NCBI GenBank assembly: GCA_029856145.1
Contig: JAHQWK010000003.1
Span: 1 to 64,000, forward strand
DNA length: 64,000 bases
Source of the DNA: Promethearchaeia archaeon
Lineage (GTDB): Archaea; Asgardarchaeota; Lokiarchaeia; Sigyniarchaeales; SOKP01
Direction of reading: 5' to 3'
Made by a program: the position numbers and the translations under genes. Under the pieces are notes generated by a model. It was not told the DNA's origin, ran no database searches, and worked only from the letters and a program-made list of their open reading frames with translations. Below, piece by piece: positions 45,698-54,948 of the stretch; within the stretch, counting starts at the first letter, position 1; every line of letters begins with the position of its first letter.

Positions 45698-46007
45698 GAT
45701 TAAAGATTCCCTTTAAATTCTAATATTTCAAAAATATTCAAAAAAATAGTTAAGTTATTTGTTAATATCAAAAGTATAATTTTAGGTTTCATCTAATATT
45801 CTATGAAATAAGCCTTAATTTCGTGTTGTTAGAACGAATAAATAATACTACTCCGTATTTATAAACTAATTGCAATTGAAAGAATATATAATCCAGTTGC
45901 CTCTTGATTTTTAAATTGATGAACTTATGAAAACCATAACTTCGACTTAGGCAAATTTATATTTTATAAAAAAAAGAAAAAAAAAGAAAATTAGTATTTA
46001 AGACGGT
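45698..46007. other. Intergenic region between PAS kinase and MoaD-like gene
   Basis: This 310-base AT-rich stretch contains no convincing ORF, RNA or repeat. It includes several TATA-like AT runs that may serve the kinase promoter on the minus strand. An A-rich tract near 45965-45995 lies just past the end of the MoaD-like gene and would read as a poly-T terminator on its strand. Confidence 0.4.
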
Positions 46008-46253
46008 TTAACCACCACCTATGGGAGGAAAAATTGAGATTAAATCTCCATTTTTAAGAATTGTCTCAAGATTTTTGTGTGGTCTTCCATTAATTAAAAT
46101 TATTGCTCTTCTCTCATCCTTTGGAATATTATATTTATCAAAGAGCAACTTTACTTTACTATGTTCGGGAATCGTTAAAACTTCTTTAGTTGGCCCATAT
46201 TGTCTGAGTGTCGCAAAAAATTTTACAGTTACTGAAATCGTTGTTCTATTCAT
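46008..46253 (-). CDS. MoaD/ThiS-like sulfur carrier with C-terminal Gly-Gly
   Basis: An 81-residue beta-grasp protein: strands ISVTVKFFATLRQYG and EVLTIPEHSKVKLLF, the helix KYNIPKDERRAIILING and the end DLISIFPPIGGG. A double-glycine tail is what MoaD/ThiS-type carriers use to accept thiocarboxylate sulfur; here there are three Gly. It is the last gene of the AOR operon and overlaps the preceding MoaD-like gene by eight bases. Its likely role is sulfur donation for tungstopterin synthesis serving AOR. Confidence 0.85.
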   Translation of the reverse strand: MNRTTISVTVKFFATLRQYGPTKEVLTIPEHSKVKLLFDKYNIPKDERRAIILINGRPHKNLETILKNGDLISIFPPIGGG

Positions 46254-46530
46254 CCTCTTCTCGCTTAAAATACCACTTATAAAGCAGACTCATATTTCGG
46301 GGAAATAATGAAACAGTATCTCCACTTTTAACCTTTTTTTTAAGTCCTGCATACCTCCCATTTACGAAAATATGGCTAACCTCATCATCTTCAATAGAAA
46401 ATTTTCTAAGAATATCTACTATCCATATTATTCCTGAATCATCAATCTTTAATCGTAATGGTAAGGTACCCGATACTTTTGGATCTGCTTTTTTTCTTAA
46501 ATCTCCGAATATTTTTAAATCAATTGTCAT
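46246..46530 (-). CDS. MoaD-like beta-grasp protein without Gly-Gly tail
   Basis: A 94-residue beta-grasp protein of the same family (MTIDLKIFGDLRKKADPKV, IVDILRKFSIEDDEVSHIFV, NGRYAGLKKKVKSGDTVSLF) followed by a charged tail ending in KREEDE. The tail lacks a terminal Gly-Gly, so it cannot carry sulfur in the MoaD way. It may instead be an AOR-associated accessory or structural subunit. It sits between the AOR gene and the intact MoaD-like gene. Confidence 0.75.
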   Translation of the reverse strand: MTIDLKIFGDLRKKADPKVSGTLPLRLKIDDSGIIWIVDILRKFSIEDDEVSHIFVNGRYAGLKKKVKSGDTVSLFPRNMSLLYKWYFKREEDE

Positions 46531-46549
46531 CTTTCACTTATCTTTCTAA

Positions 46550-48280
46550 TTAAAATACACTATCTAAATCATCATCTGGAACATCGAACACCGTATTATG
46601 TGGAGGAAGTTTCTCTTCAATAAAAAATTCTGGAAGTCTATCATGTATTGGTGTAAATCCTGCTCTTTTATTGAACTCAAGTTCAATGTCAATAATTGAT
46701 TTCCCGATTGGTGCTACATCAGCAACAGTTAGGTTTGCTCCTAACACACCATTTAATGATTCAACAACGCCTTCTAATCCTTCTGGAATATCAAGTATCG
46801 CAAAAGCAATGAAAAGACAATATCCTGTTGCGTCAACAGCGGCGGTAGCTATTTGTAGATTACGAGAAACTTCTGCTTTTTTAGGATCAAGTGGATCTAA
46901 CTTTCCGCTAACACCTAATATTTCTGGAGCAATTGCATACCCTGCTGTATGATCAGCACCCATAGGTGTAGTTGCATAGGTAACTCCAATCCCTTTTATT
47001 GCTCGTGGATCATAAGCGGGCAATCCTTGACCTTTTACTGTAGGAATCCTTGTCACTCCAAAGACTTTACCTGTAATTTCTGTTCCGTTAGCAAGTATTT
47101 TTCCTGTTGGTGTTTTATTTCGAATTTCATCCATAAGCTTTAAAGCTCCTTTTCCATCTCCGAATTTAATTAATCCTCCTTCCATTGCTACGGCGAGTGT
47201 ATCTCCTGCTTCAATTGTATCTAATCCTAAATCATTGCAAGCTCTGTTTAACTCACCAATGTCATCCAAATTATAGATTGAACAATTGGGTCCAAGGGCC
47301 CATACACTTTCATATTCGAGAACTCCAACAGGATCTTTTCCACCGGGTTTGCACCATACTTCAGAACATTGTATGATACAACCGGGATTACAAAAGTGGG
47401 GTCTAACACCTCCCCGTTTCTTGATTTCTTCTGCCTTTGCTTCACCAGAAACTTGTTCAGCTCGTTCATCTTGACCACTAGAGAAATTTCTCTGAGGTAA
47501 ACCTCCTGCTTCATTAATAATATTTACTAAAACGGCCGTACCATAGGAATTGAGCGCACCTCCTGGTTTTGTAACATCATGAGATGTAAGTGCATCAATT
47601 AATTTTTTGATACCTGCTTTGAAAACATCCTGATTCGCAATTTCTACTCCTGGGGCGCCTGTTTCATCAATAATGATGAATTTCAAACCTTTAGATGCCA
47701 TAACGGCTCCCATACCACCTCGTCCTGCATATCTACTGGGTAATCCCTCAGGATCGCTAAAACACACACCTGAATTACTTCCAAGAAGCTCAGCAGCTAT
47801 TCCAATCCCACATATCCCGACTTTATCACCATATTCTTTAAAAAGATCCTTATATGCATCATATAATCCTTTTCCAACCCATTTATTAGCATTTATGAAT
47901 TCTGTACCATCCATAGTAATTTTTAAAAGATAGTAATCATCTCCAGCATGTTTACCTTCTACAATTATTGCTCCAATACGCATTTTCGCTAACATCTGGG
48001 CGAATGGAGTGCCAGCATTAGCTTCTTTAATACCTCCTGTTAAAGGAGACTTTCCACCTACAGAAAGTCTTCCACTTGAGGGGGCTTTAGTACCAGTGAC
48101 AATTCCCGGAGCAAGCACCAATTTATTATGAAGTCCTAATGGATTACAAGTTGGAGGAACCTCTTTTGCAACAATAGTCGATGTCATACCTCGTCCACCT
48201 AATGCTGCGTAATCTCCCGGTAAATCTTCAAATTTAGCCTCTAGGTTATTCATATTAACTCTTAATATTCTTTTTGGCAA
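46550..48280 (-). CDS. aor: Tungsten-type aldehyde:ferredoxin oxidoreductase (AOR)
   Basis: AOR oxidises aldehydes to acids with ferredoxin as acceptor. The 576-residue protein has the N-terminal pterin-binding domain (GGRGMTSTIVAKEVPP, SSGRLSVGGKSPLTGGIKEA, RYAGRGGMGAVMASKGLKF), the cluster motif CNPGCIIQCSEVWC with another Cys in DATGYCLF, and the DATGYCLF/GLDTIEAGDTLA elements of the family. I start at TTG 48280, with GAGGTG upstream at good spacing; a TTG at 48325 would add 15 residues. It leads the operon with the two MoaD-like genes. Confidence 0.94.
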   Translation of the reverse strand: MPKRILRVNMNNLEAKFEDLPGDYAALGGRGMTSTIVAKEVPPTCNPLGLHNKLVLAPGIVTGTKAPSSGRLSVGGKSPLTGGIKEANAGTPFAQMLAKMRIGAIIVEGKHAGDDYYLLKITMDGTEFINANKWVGKGLYDAYKDLFKEYGDKVGICGIGIAAELLGSNSGVCFSDPEGLPSRYAGRGGMGAVMASKGLKFIIIDETGAPGVEIANQDVFKAGIKKLIDALTSHDVTKPGGALNSYGTAVLVNIINEAGGLPQRNFSSGQDERAEQVSGEAKAEEIKKRGGVRPHFCNPGCIIQCSEVWCKPGGKDPVGVLEYESVWALGPNCSIYNLDDIGELNRACNDLGLDTIEAGDTLAVAMEGGLIKFGDGKGALKLMDEIRNKTPTGKILANGTEITGKVFGVTRIPTVKGQGLPAYDPRAIKGIGVTYATTPMGADHTAGYAIAPEILGVSGKLDPLDPKKAEVSRNLQIATAAVDATGYCLFIAFAILDIPEGLEGVVESLNGVLGANLTVADVAPIGKSIIDIELEFNKRAGFTPIHDRLPEFFIEEKLPPHNTVFDVPDDDLDSVF

Positions 48281-48475
48281 ATTTTTCACCTCTAATTTTT
48301 TAGGCGAGTTATAATAGTGTTTCAATTTTATTTAAACGGTTCGTTATGTACTGACTGAAATAACGAAATATTAGACTTCTTATCGGGTTTAACAATTTAG
48401 TCTAATTTCTAAAGCAATAAAATTTTAGAGAATAAGGATTTAATACGAATCTAATTTTATATCTTTTTGAGACAT

Positions 48476-48754
48476 ATGGCTTACTCAAATAATAAAGTTA
48501 ATGAGTTTTTATCTTTTAAGATTATTCAGGGTGGGGAAACAATTAAAGTTAAATTATCTACAGTTAATTTGAGAAAAAAATTTGATGAGATATATGGTTC
48601 ATTATTAAAGGAATTGAAATTAAAACAAAAAGATACATATCTAAGCAACGAAGAGGGAATGATGATAGGAGATCTTGATTTAAACTTATATTTAGAAGAT
48701 ATTATCAAAAAATTCGGTACTAAGTTAAAATTATATTATGAAAAAGTATTCTAA
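48476..48754 (+). CDS. Small beta-grasp-like (possible ubiquitin-fold) protein
   Basis: A 92-residue protein starting at ATG 48476. Its predicted order is beta-beta-alpha-beta-beta, like ubiquitin: FKIIQGGETIKVKLSTV, a helix LRKKFDEIYGSLLKELKLK, DTYLSNEEGMMIGDLDLNLY and the terminal strand TKLKLYYEKVF. It has no C-terminal Gly-Gly. Fold assignment is by eye and tentative. It is divergent from the AOR operon across a ~195-base gap that must hold both promoters. Confidence 0.5.
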   Translation: MAYSNNKVNEFLSFKIIQGGETIKVKLSTVNLRKKFDEIYGSLLKELKLKQKDTYLSNEEGMMIGDLDLNLYLEDIIKKFGTKLKLYYEKVF

Positions 48755-48775
48755 ATAGCTTAGTTCTAAGTTCTT

Positions 48776-50722
48776 TTATTTAAAAACAGGTATAATAAGA
48801 TGACTTGGAAACTCTTTTGAGTGATAAATTTTTTGCTTAGCAACAACATAGTCTCCTGGCTTACCCTCTCCTCCTAAATTTGAGTTAATATCAAATCTTG
48901 GAAAATTACTTGATGTTAATTCTATTCTTAATTGATGGCCTTTCCTATAATAATTTGAGGTGTTTCCTAATTCTATCTCATACTGATATATTTTACCTGG
49001 TTCTATAAGAGAAGGGTTATTATCACCATTTCTGAACCTTGCTCTAATTCCAGCATCCAAGATATTAATCGCTTTTCCTCGAGGATACACATCTACTAAT
49101 TTGACCATAAAATCTGTGTCTATTGCTGATGAGGTAGCATATATTACCATCTTCACTGGACCAGTTATCTCTATTCCTTTCTCTAACGGCTTAGTTGAGT
49201 ATACTAATACATCATTTCTTTTTTCAGCATCTTTCTGATTATGAGCTCCTTTCATGATACCTAAATTTCTCCCTCCTATTGTAATAACAGGATTCATTGG
49301 ATCAAAAATATACATGTCTTCTACCTCATTACTAGGTTCTTCAAGATTTAATATACCATCTCCCTTAATACTATTTGCGCTTCCTCCTGAATGGATGTAT
49401 AATCTCCTATATTCTATATTTTCTGGGGGCCAGTCCTCGGTATATCTCCAAGTATTCTTTCCCATAATCCAGTACTTAATAGAAGGTTTATTAATATCTG
49501 GAAATACATGTTTTTCATCCTTTAACCAGTAACGATTCCAATTGAGATTTATAAATTCTTTGTAAAAACGTGGTAACCCCGCATTCCATATCTTACTTTC
49601 AGGATGACCTATAGCAGCATGAGCCCACGATCCAATAAGCAACTTTGAATACTTTTTTGCATCTCCAGTAGCATTCTCTTTAATTTCTAAAAAATCTTGT
49701 AATTGTTGCTCAAAAAACATGTCCTGCCAACCAGCTAACATAAAAGCAGGTTGCAAGAACTTTTCAGAATCCATTTCTAAAAACCCAGACATTTTATACG
49801 AATCTTTATCCAAATCTCGCGTTATCAGGAAATCATTTAAAAATTTAAAATAAATTTTGAGATTTCGCTTAGAGGAGTCAAAATTCTTAACATTATAAAA
49901 CGCAACTAATAAATCCTGGACTTCTTTAATGGTTTTATCTTTTAATTGGGATAATTTAATCCCACTTTTCTTTTTAATCGGATCGTTATATAAAGCATAT
50001 TTAGGATTCAAATATCGTTCCTGCATTAAAACTGTTAACGTATTCACTGGAGGAATTTCACGATGCGATGCAATATTGACCATTATCCTATAAATCGAAG
50101 TTGTAAGAGCATGTATTTGTAGACCTCCATTATTAATCCACAAATTCAATGTTGATGTAACAGCGGGGGAAATGCAAGTTAAATACTTGTTATCCCAAGA
50201 TAGAGCAAGCTGAGTTATACCAAAATAACTTGCTCCTGCCATTCCAATTTTACCATTATACCAATATTGTTTGGAAATCCATTCTAATGTTTCCAATCCA
50301 TCCTTTCTTTCTGTGAATAAATAATAATTAAAACCCGTTGAATGACCAGTTCCTCTAATATCTTGAATGATTGTGACAAATCCATGGACAGCATAAGCAT
50401 ATCCTATAAAACTCCAACTATCCTTCCAATAGGGGACTCTTATTAAGATAGTTGGACATTTACTTCTTTTATTAAAAACTCTTTTTGGAACATAGACATC
50501 TGTTGTCAACTGAGTTCCATCTTTTAAAGTTATCACATATTCTGGATATCTTTTTACTCCATTCTTACCAAACCCAAATCCTAATGATTTTCCTAAAATC
50601 TTCACTAAGGGAACAATACCGTGTCGCATTATAAATTTACTTAATCTTCGTACGAACTTAGGAAATCTGGGTTTCACTATTACTTTTAAATCCGATAAGT
50701 TAGTAACATGGTTTTTTTTCAT
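48776..50722 (-). CDS. CocE/NonD (S15-type) alpha/beta hydrolase
   Basis: The 648-residue protein follows the CocE/X-Pro dipeptidyl-peptidase pattern: entry strand DGTQLTTDVYVPKR, PTILIRVPYWK, VTIIQDIRGTGHSTG, nucleophile elbow GMAGASYFGITQL (Ser in GASYFG), a helical cap region (about 230-310), the charge-relay GSWAHAAIGHP (His), and a C-terminal jelly-roll domain (MVKLVDVYPRGKAINI, RKGHQLRIELTSSNFPR). These enzymes cleave esters or X-Pro peptides; the substrate here is unknown. There is no signal peptide, so it is cytosolic. Confidence 0.9.
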   Translation of the reverse strand: MKKNHVTNLSDLKVIVKPRFPKFVRRLSKFIMRHGIVPLVKILGKSLGFGFGKNGVKRYPEYVITLKDGTQLTTDVYVPKRVFNKRSKCPTILIRVPYWKDSWSFIGYAYAVHGFVTIIQDIRGTGHSTGFNYYLFTERKDGLETLEWISKQYWYNGKIGMAGASYFGITQLALSWDNKYLTCISPAVTSTLNLWINNGGLQIHALTTSIYRIMVNIASHREIPPVNTLTVLMQERYLNPKYALYNDPIKKKSGIKLSQLKDKTIKEVQDLLVAFYNVKNFDSSKRNLKIYFKFLNDFLITRDLDKDSYKMSGFLEMDSEKFLQPAFMLAGWQDMFFEQQLQDFLEIKENATGDAKKYSKLLIGSWAHAAIGHPESKIWNAGLPRFYKEFINLNWNRYWLKDEKHVFPDINKPSIKYWIMGKNTWRYTEDWPPENIEYRRLYIHSGGSANSIKGDGILNLEEPSNEVEDMYIFDPMNPVITIGGRNLGIMKGAHNQKDAEKRNDVLVYSTKPLEKGIEITGPVKMVIYATSSAIDTDFMVKLVDVYPRGKAINILDAGIRARFRNGDNNPSLIEPGKIYQYEIELGNTSNYYRKGHQLRIELTSSNFPRFDINSNLGGEGKPGDYVVAKQKIYHSKEFPSHLIIPVFK

Positions 50723-50769
50723 TAATTTGAAAAAAAATTAATACCTTATAAAGTTTCAATAATTAAAAA

Positions 50770-50847
50770 TGGCAGGCCCGAGGGGATTTGAACCCCCGAT
50801 CTTCAGCTTAGGAAGCTGCCGCCTTATCCAGACTGGGCCACGGGCCT
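50770..50847 (-). tRNA. tRNA-Arg (anticodon CCT)
   Basis: The minus strand folds as a full cloverleaf: acceptor AGGCCCG/CGGGCCT, D arm GCC/GGC with a GG-containing loop, anticodon loop TTCCTAA (anticodon CCT at + positions 50810-50812), variable AGATC, T arm GGGGG-TTCAAAT-CCCCT and discriminator G. The 3' CCA is encoded (50770-50772). The anticodon stem (GCAGC/GCTGA) has one G-A mismatch at its outer pair. The 75-base body has no intron. It decodes AGG. Confidence 0.93.
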
Positions 50848-50870
50848 ATTATCAATATCTTTCTGTATAA

Positions 50871-50880
50871 TCATATAAAA
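50871..50880 (-). promoter_or_regulatory. TATA box of tRNA-Arg
   Basis: On the minus strand TTTTATATGA begins about 33 bases before the first tRNA base, the usual archaeal TATA distance for a tRNA gene transcribed from its 5' end. Confidence 0.65.
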
Positions 50881-51086
50881 GCATAATGTAATAAAAAGTT
50901 GAATGAATACGAAATAATTAGGTTTCTTTTTCCGCTTGTTCTTCTTTAGACAATTTTATCATTGGATTTTATGTGAGTAATTATGTATAGAACTATAAAA
51001 AGTATAGAAAGGTTTTAATTCATAGGTATTTAAATGTAATTATAAATATTTTTTTATGAATAATTGTTTTTCGAGTTTTATTAATA

Positions 51087-51359
51087 ATGTCACGTGAAAG
51101 TTATTCTAGATCTAATCGTCCTATCGACTATTTAAAATCATCAGTTAATAAGATTATTCTCATTAAGGTTAAACGTAATCGTCTTTTTAGAGGAAAGTTG
51201 TGTGGATTCGATGAGCACTTAAATCTCTATCTTGAAGGTACAAGTCAACTCTTTGAATATCAAGATGATGAGGGTAACATTCGTGAGGAACATGAAAACC
51301 TCGGGAATATCGTCGTACGCGGTGATAATGTTATATTTGTTAATTTATCAAAGGATTAA
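51087..51359 (+). CDS. Sm-like (LSm) RNA-binding protein
   Basis: A 90-residue Sm-fold protein. Sm1 motif: NKIILIKVKRNRLFRGKLCG, then FDEHLNLYLEG. Sm2 motif: GNIVVRGDNVIFVNL (IVxRGxNV). Archaeal LSm proteins form heptameric rings binding U-rich RNA and take part in RNA processing or decay. The N terminus carries a short Ser/Arg-rich extension (SRESYSRSNRP). It stands alone downstream of tRNA-Arg. Confidence 0.95.
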   Translation: MSRESYSRSNRPIDYLKSSVNKIILIKVKRNRLFRGKLCGFDEHLNLYLEGTSQLFEYQDDEGNIREEHENLGNIVVRGDNVIFVNLSKD

Positions 51360-51522
51360 CCCAATTGGATTGATAAAATCAGTTATTTTCAAGGATGCAA
51401 GTACTTTTTATAATATTTAGTTAAATAATTATGTTTATAACCACTGTTATAAAGTAGAGACTTGATTATATTTTTAAATCGTAAAAATATAGTCTTTAAT
51501 ATATTAGAGTAGTTTTTAAAGA

Positions 51523-53577
51523 TTGAACGTGTCAGAAATACAACAAATAAGAAAATCAATTCTAGTTAGTCCAAATTTAGGACGTCCAGTAATTTTACAA
51601 ATAGATCGGAAGTTAAAAAAGAAAAGATTTCAGGCTTCTTTACTTTTTATCAGCGATGTTTCTGATCCAGAGATATTTAAAAATTTTATTCATGATAAAA
51701 TCTCGTTAATTCCTTTATTTGATTATAAATGGTCATATAAAATAGTTTTCGTTAAAAAAACTAAAGGATTTTTTTCAAAGTGGAGAGAGAAAAGAGCTAG
51801 AAAAAAAAGAAAGAAATTCCTAGAAGACAAATTGGAAATTCAAACAGCTAAAGATCTTGATTTAAAGCAGCTGAAAAAATTAAAATCCCGACTCCATAGA
51901 GGGCAGCCGATTTTTCCTAAAGTAACAAGGGTTGAATCCTCTTCAATAACTCCGATACAAAATATATCTAATATAGAAGACTTGAGTCCTCAGGATTTCC
52001 TAATAAAAAATCAAGTATTTGGCAGCTTGAATAAATTCTATAAAGTATTGGTTGATTTCACACCAAATAAGGAAGTTCTAAAGTTTTTAAAGGAACGAAA
52101 CTTTGTTATGTTTGATATCCATTGCCCCTATGATCGAATAAATTATCATTCACTAGTAATCTCCAAACAAAAATGGAAAGATTTTACGTTTGTTCATGCT
52201 ACAGATTTACACTTAGCAGAAAGGAATGACAGACTTTATGAAATTATTAAAAAATGGACAGAATCTTCAATTATAGAGAGCGTAGATGATTTTTTTAAAA
52301 CAGTCAAAAAAAAAATGAAAATTAAGAAGAACAAGCCAACACAAGAAAAAATTTTATCTGAAATCAAAATTCCATTGAGAAAACGTTTAATTAATACTAA
52401 TAATCAATTTCGTAAGTTCACAAAATTAATGAATAATAAAGTTCTAAGAAATGAGCTAGATTTTATTGTGTTAACAGGAGATCTTGTTGATTATACCATA
52501 TTGAGTAAATTTTCACAGAAAAATGATAAACTAAATGAATTTAAATATGAAGACAGTAATTGGTTGATTTTTAAAAGTATACTCCTTAATACCCCCTTAA
52601 AAGAAAAATATAAAGGAGTTATAAGGGGTGAAGAATTAAACTGTCCAATTTTCACTACATTAGGAAACCATGATTATCGGCCATTCCCTTATGATATAAC
52701 TTGGGGAGAAATGTATAAAAAGATTGGTTTGAATGCTTCTGAAGCGATTGCTCTTAATCAGTTATTTTCTGCTTCACCAATTTCTGCGATAACAAAAACT
52801 CAGCTAGCTTTAAAAGGGTATTTTTCTGAAATTAATTCATCATCTGATTTTTCTCTAAAGCTTGGGAACAATTTGTTTATAATTTTAAATACCGGAGCTG
52901 ATTCATTTAGAAACCTTAAGGATTTAATAACAGGTCATCCATCTGTTACGGGTGTTACTTTTAAACAAATAAAGTATTTAGAAAATCTAATAAATAATCA
53001 AATTACTGAAGACACGAATACATATTTATTTCTACATGGTCCTCCATTAAATTCGGAAGATAAAAAATATAGTATTAATTTATTCGAAAAAAAAGGAAGT
53101 CGATTTAAAAGAAAAAAGCTTAGTGAATTTAAGGAATCATTAATTAGGAAATCAGGAAAGCCTTTATCAACCGCACGTATAGATGGAATATTTAATGTTA
53201 AATACGGGTGTGTTTCATCAAATTGGGAAAAACTAATTGAATTTTGTAAGAATTACACTGTACTCACTTTATCTGGTCATACCCATTCAAACCGTGAGTT
53301 TAGATTAGATGATCCTGGACTACAGAAATCAAGTGTATATGATGCACCTCCGTTTAAGTTGAAAAAGATCGAAAATCCAGCAGCAATATTTTACGATAAT
53401 TATTCTGAGATATATAACAACCCAAAAGTTATAAGTGAGAATGGACCATTTGTTGTACAAACCCCTGCGTTAGGATTAGGTAGTTATAGAAATCCACATA
53501 CCGCAGGAGGCTACAGAGAAATAATTGTTAAAGATGGAAAATTAGCTTCTTTTAAAGTAAAGCACATAAACCGTTAA
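51523..53577 (+). CDS. Large metallophosphoesterase-domain protein
   Basis: A 684-residue cytosolic protein. Residues 1-210 are an unrecognised N-terminal region that is strongly basic around 85-115 (KWREKRARKKRKKFLEDK). The calcineurin-like phosphoesterase core follows: FTFVHATDLHLAE (DxH), FIVLTGDLVDY (GD), IFTTLGNHDYR (GNHD), TYLFLHGPPL (H) and TLSGHTHSN (GHTH), a complete dinuclear metal set. The basic patch may bind nucleic acid. Start is uncertain: TTG 51523 or GTG 51529, neither with a strong Shine-Dalgarno sequence. Substrate unknown. Confidence 0.88.
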   Translation: MNVSEIQQIRKSILVSPNLGRPVILQIDRKLKKKRFQASLLFISDVSDPEIFKNFIHDKISLIPLFDYKWSYKIVFVKKTKGFFSKWREKRARKKRKKFLEDKLEIQTAKDLDLKQLKKLKSRLHRGQPIFPKVTRVESSSITPIQNISNIEDLSPQDFLIKNQVFGSLNKFYKVLVDFTPNKEVLKFLKERNFVMFDIHCPYDRINYHSLVISKQKWKDFTFVHATDLHLAERNDRLYEIIKKWTESSIIESVDDFFKTVKKKMKIKKNKPTQEKILSEIKIPLRKRLINTNNQFRKFTKLMNNKVLRNELDFIVLTGDLVDYTILSKFSQKNDKLNEFKYEDSNWLIFKSILLNTPLKEKYKGVIRGEELNCPIFTTLGNHDYRPFPYDITWGEMYKKIGLNASEAIALNQLFSASPISAITKTQLALKGYFSEINSSSDFSLKLGNNLFIILNTGADSFRNLKDLITGHPSVTGVTFKQIKYLENLINNQITEDTNTYLFLHGPPLNSEDKKYSINLFEKKGSRFKRKKLSEFKESLIRKSGKPLSTARIDGIFNVKYGCVSSNWEKLIEFCKNYTVLTLSGHTHSNREFRLDDPGLQKSSVYDAPPFKLKKIENPAAIFYDNYSEIYNNPKVISENGPFVVQTPALGLGSYRNPHTAGGYREIIVKDGKLASFKVKHINR

Positions 53578-53592
53578 CAATTGAAGTTATTC

Positions 53593-54948
53593 CTAGGTTT
53601 TGACTTGCTTTAATACTTTTGAATAATATTTTCGAATTGTACTGAGTTCTTTAGAGTTAAATACATCCATTTTATAGTTTTTAAGGAATGTACTAAATTT
53701 TGGAAATTTATTTGGATTGGTTTTTGTCAAAAAGACACAGTTGAGCGCAGTGAATAAAATGCTTAACTTATCATAGTACGTAAATGATTTATTCTTTTCA
53801 AATTCATTATATAATTCATTAGTTATTAATGCATTTTCAATAGGATTTTTAAGACTCTCTTGATAAATTTTCTTTCTCTCCCCCGCAATTGGTTCTGCTT
53901 CTTGAGTTTTTGAAATTATATGACTGATTTGTTCTTGTATCTTATTAACTTCAATATTTTCTTCTACTTGAGTAACGGGAGTAGAAATTTGTTCCTCTGT
54001 GATTATTAAGGATTTATCTGCAACCGGTTCTTCTTCTAATCCGAATAATGTTTCATAACTCAAATCCGTACTTTTGAATAAATTAGCTAATAGCGGATTA
54101 TCTTCGGTACTCATGGCTAAAATTTCTGCGATAATTCGAATCATTTTATTCCGGTTTTCCTTTCTATTCGCCACCATTGGATAAGTTTTTAAGCCAGTAA
54201 GAGTTTCAATTTCTTCTACACTCATCGCATTGGATAAGTCTTGTTTGTTTCCTATAATAGCTGCTCGAGCGTGTGGAACTTCTTTAACTTTTAAATCTAA
54301 GAAGAACTTGCTTTTCTCAACATTTTTGATTGTAGAATCAGTAACTATAAGTACAGCATCACTTTCTTTTATAAATCCTTTCCAGAGAAATTTGAATTGC
54401 TCCTGTCCAGCAAAATCAAATAACCGAAAAAATAATTTCCCTATTTTAATAGTAGCGATTTCCCCTGTAATAGTAGGAATATGTTGAAGGGGAATTTCAT
54501 CCATTTTTATTAGTTTTTTTATAGTTGTTTTTCCAACTCCGGCAAATCCTACTACAGCAATCTTAGGTTTTAGATTTCTATGCATTTCATCAAGTGCTAC
54601 GTTAATTCCTGTAAAATTTAAGTCTTTTAACTGTTTATCCTTTAGGGTATCACCAAATCGGTTTAAGAATATATTCTTGAAATTAATTAGTTGAGTCTTT
54701 ATTGTTCTGTAAAAATCATCGACTAGTCCAGTTGTAAAAATAAAAATTAAATTATAATCAAGCTCAACATCGTATGATATTCTAAATTTTATGAAATCAA
54801 AATATCCCGTTGTTCTCCCAAGAGTTCTTTTTGCTTCTGTGAAAATTCTAAAACTAAGATCTTCAATCTCAGAATCATTTAAAGCATTTCCATAAGATCT
54901 TTTATAGATAATCTCATTTCCTTTGAGTACAAATGCTTCCCGTAGCAT
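53593..54948 (-). CDS. Longin-like domain fused to a Ras/Arf-like GTPase
   Basis: The 451-residue protein has an N-terminal longin-like domain (residues 1-110: MLREAFVLKGNEIIYKRSY, IKFRISYDVELDYNLIFIFT and a helical end). A small GTPase follows: P-loop GFAGVGKTT (134-142), PTITGE switch I, DFAGQEQF (178-185) and NKQD (234-237). Residues 270-451 are a mostly helical C-terminal region. The GTPase keeps a canonical DxAGQE switch II, unlike the roadblock-GTPases. There is no lipid-anchor Cys at the C terminus. In eukaryotes a longin domain joined to a small GTPase suggests membrane trafficking or nutrient signalling. Confidence 0.88.
   Translation of the reverse strand: MLREAFVLKGNEIIYKRSYGNALNDSEIEDLSFRIFTEAKRTLGRTTGYFDFIKFRISYDVELDYNLIFIFTTGLVDDFYRTIKTQLINFKNIFLNRFGDTLKDKQLKDLNFTGINVALDEMHRNLKPKIAVVGFAGVGKTTIKKLIKMDEIPLQHIPTITGEIATIKIGKLFFRLFDFAGQEQFKFLWKGFIKESDAVLIVTDSTIKNVEKSKFFLDLKVKEVPHARAAIIGNKQDLSNAMSVEEIETLTGLKTYPMVANRKENRNKMIRIIAEILAMSTEDNPLLANLFKSTDLSYETLFGLEEEPVADKSLIITEEQISTPVTQVEENIEVNKIQEQISHIISKTQEAEPIAGERKKIYQESLKNPIENALITNELYNEFEKNKSFTYYDKLSILFTALNCVFLTKTNPNKFPKFSTFLKNYKMDVFNSKELSTIRKYYSKVLKQVKT

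Noticed and set aside
46949..47933. Several frames over the AOR gene in other phases
   Set aside because: All are complementary or shifted shadows of the AOR coding sequence.
51232..51420. A 62-residue frame over the LSm gene end
   Set aside because: It overlaps the Sm2 region out of frame and has no recognisable content.
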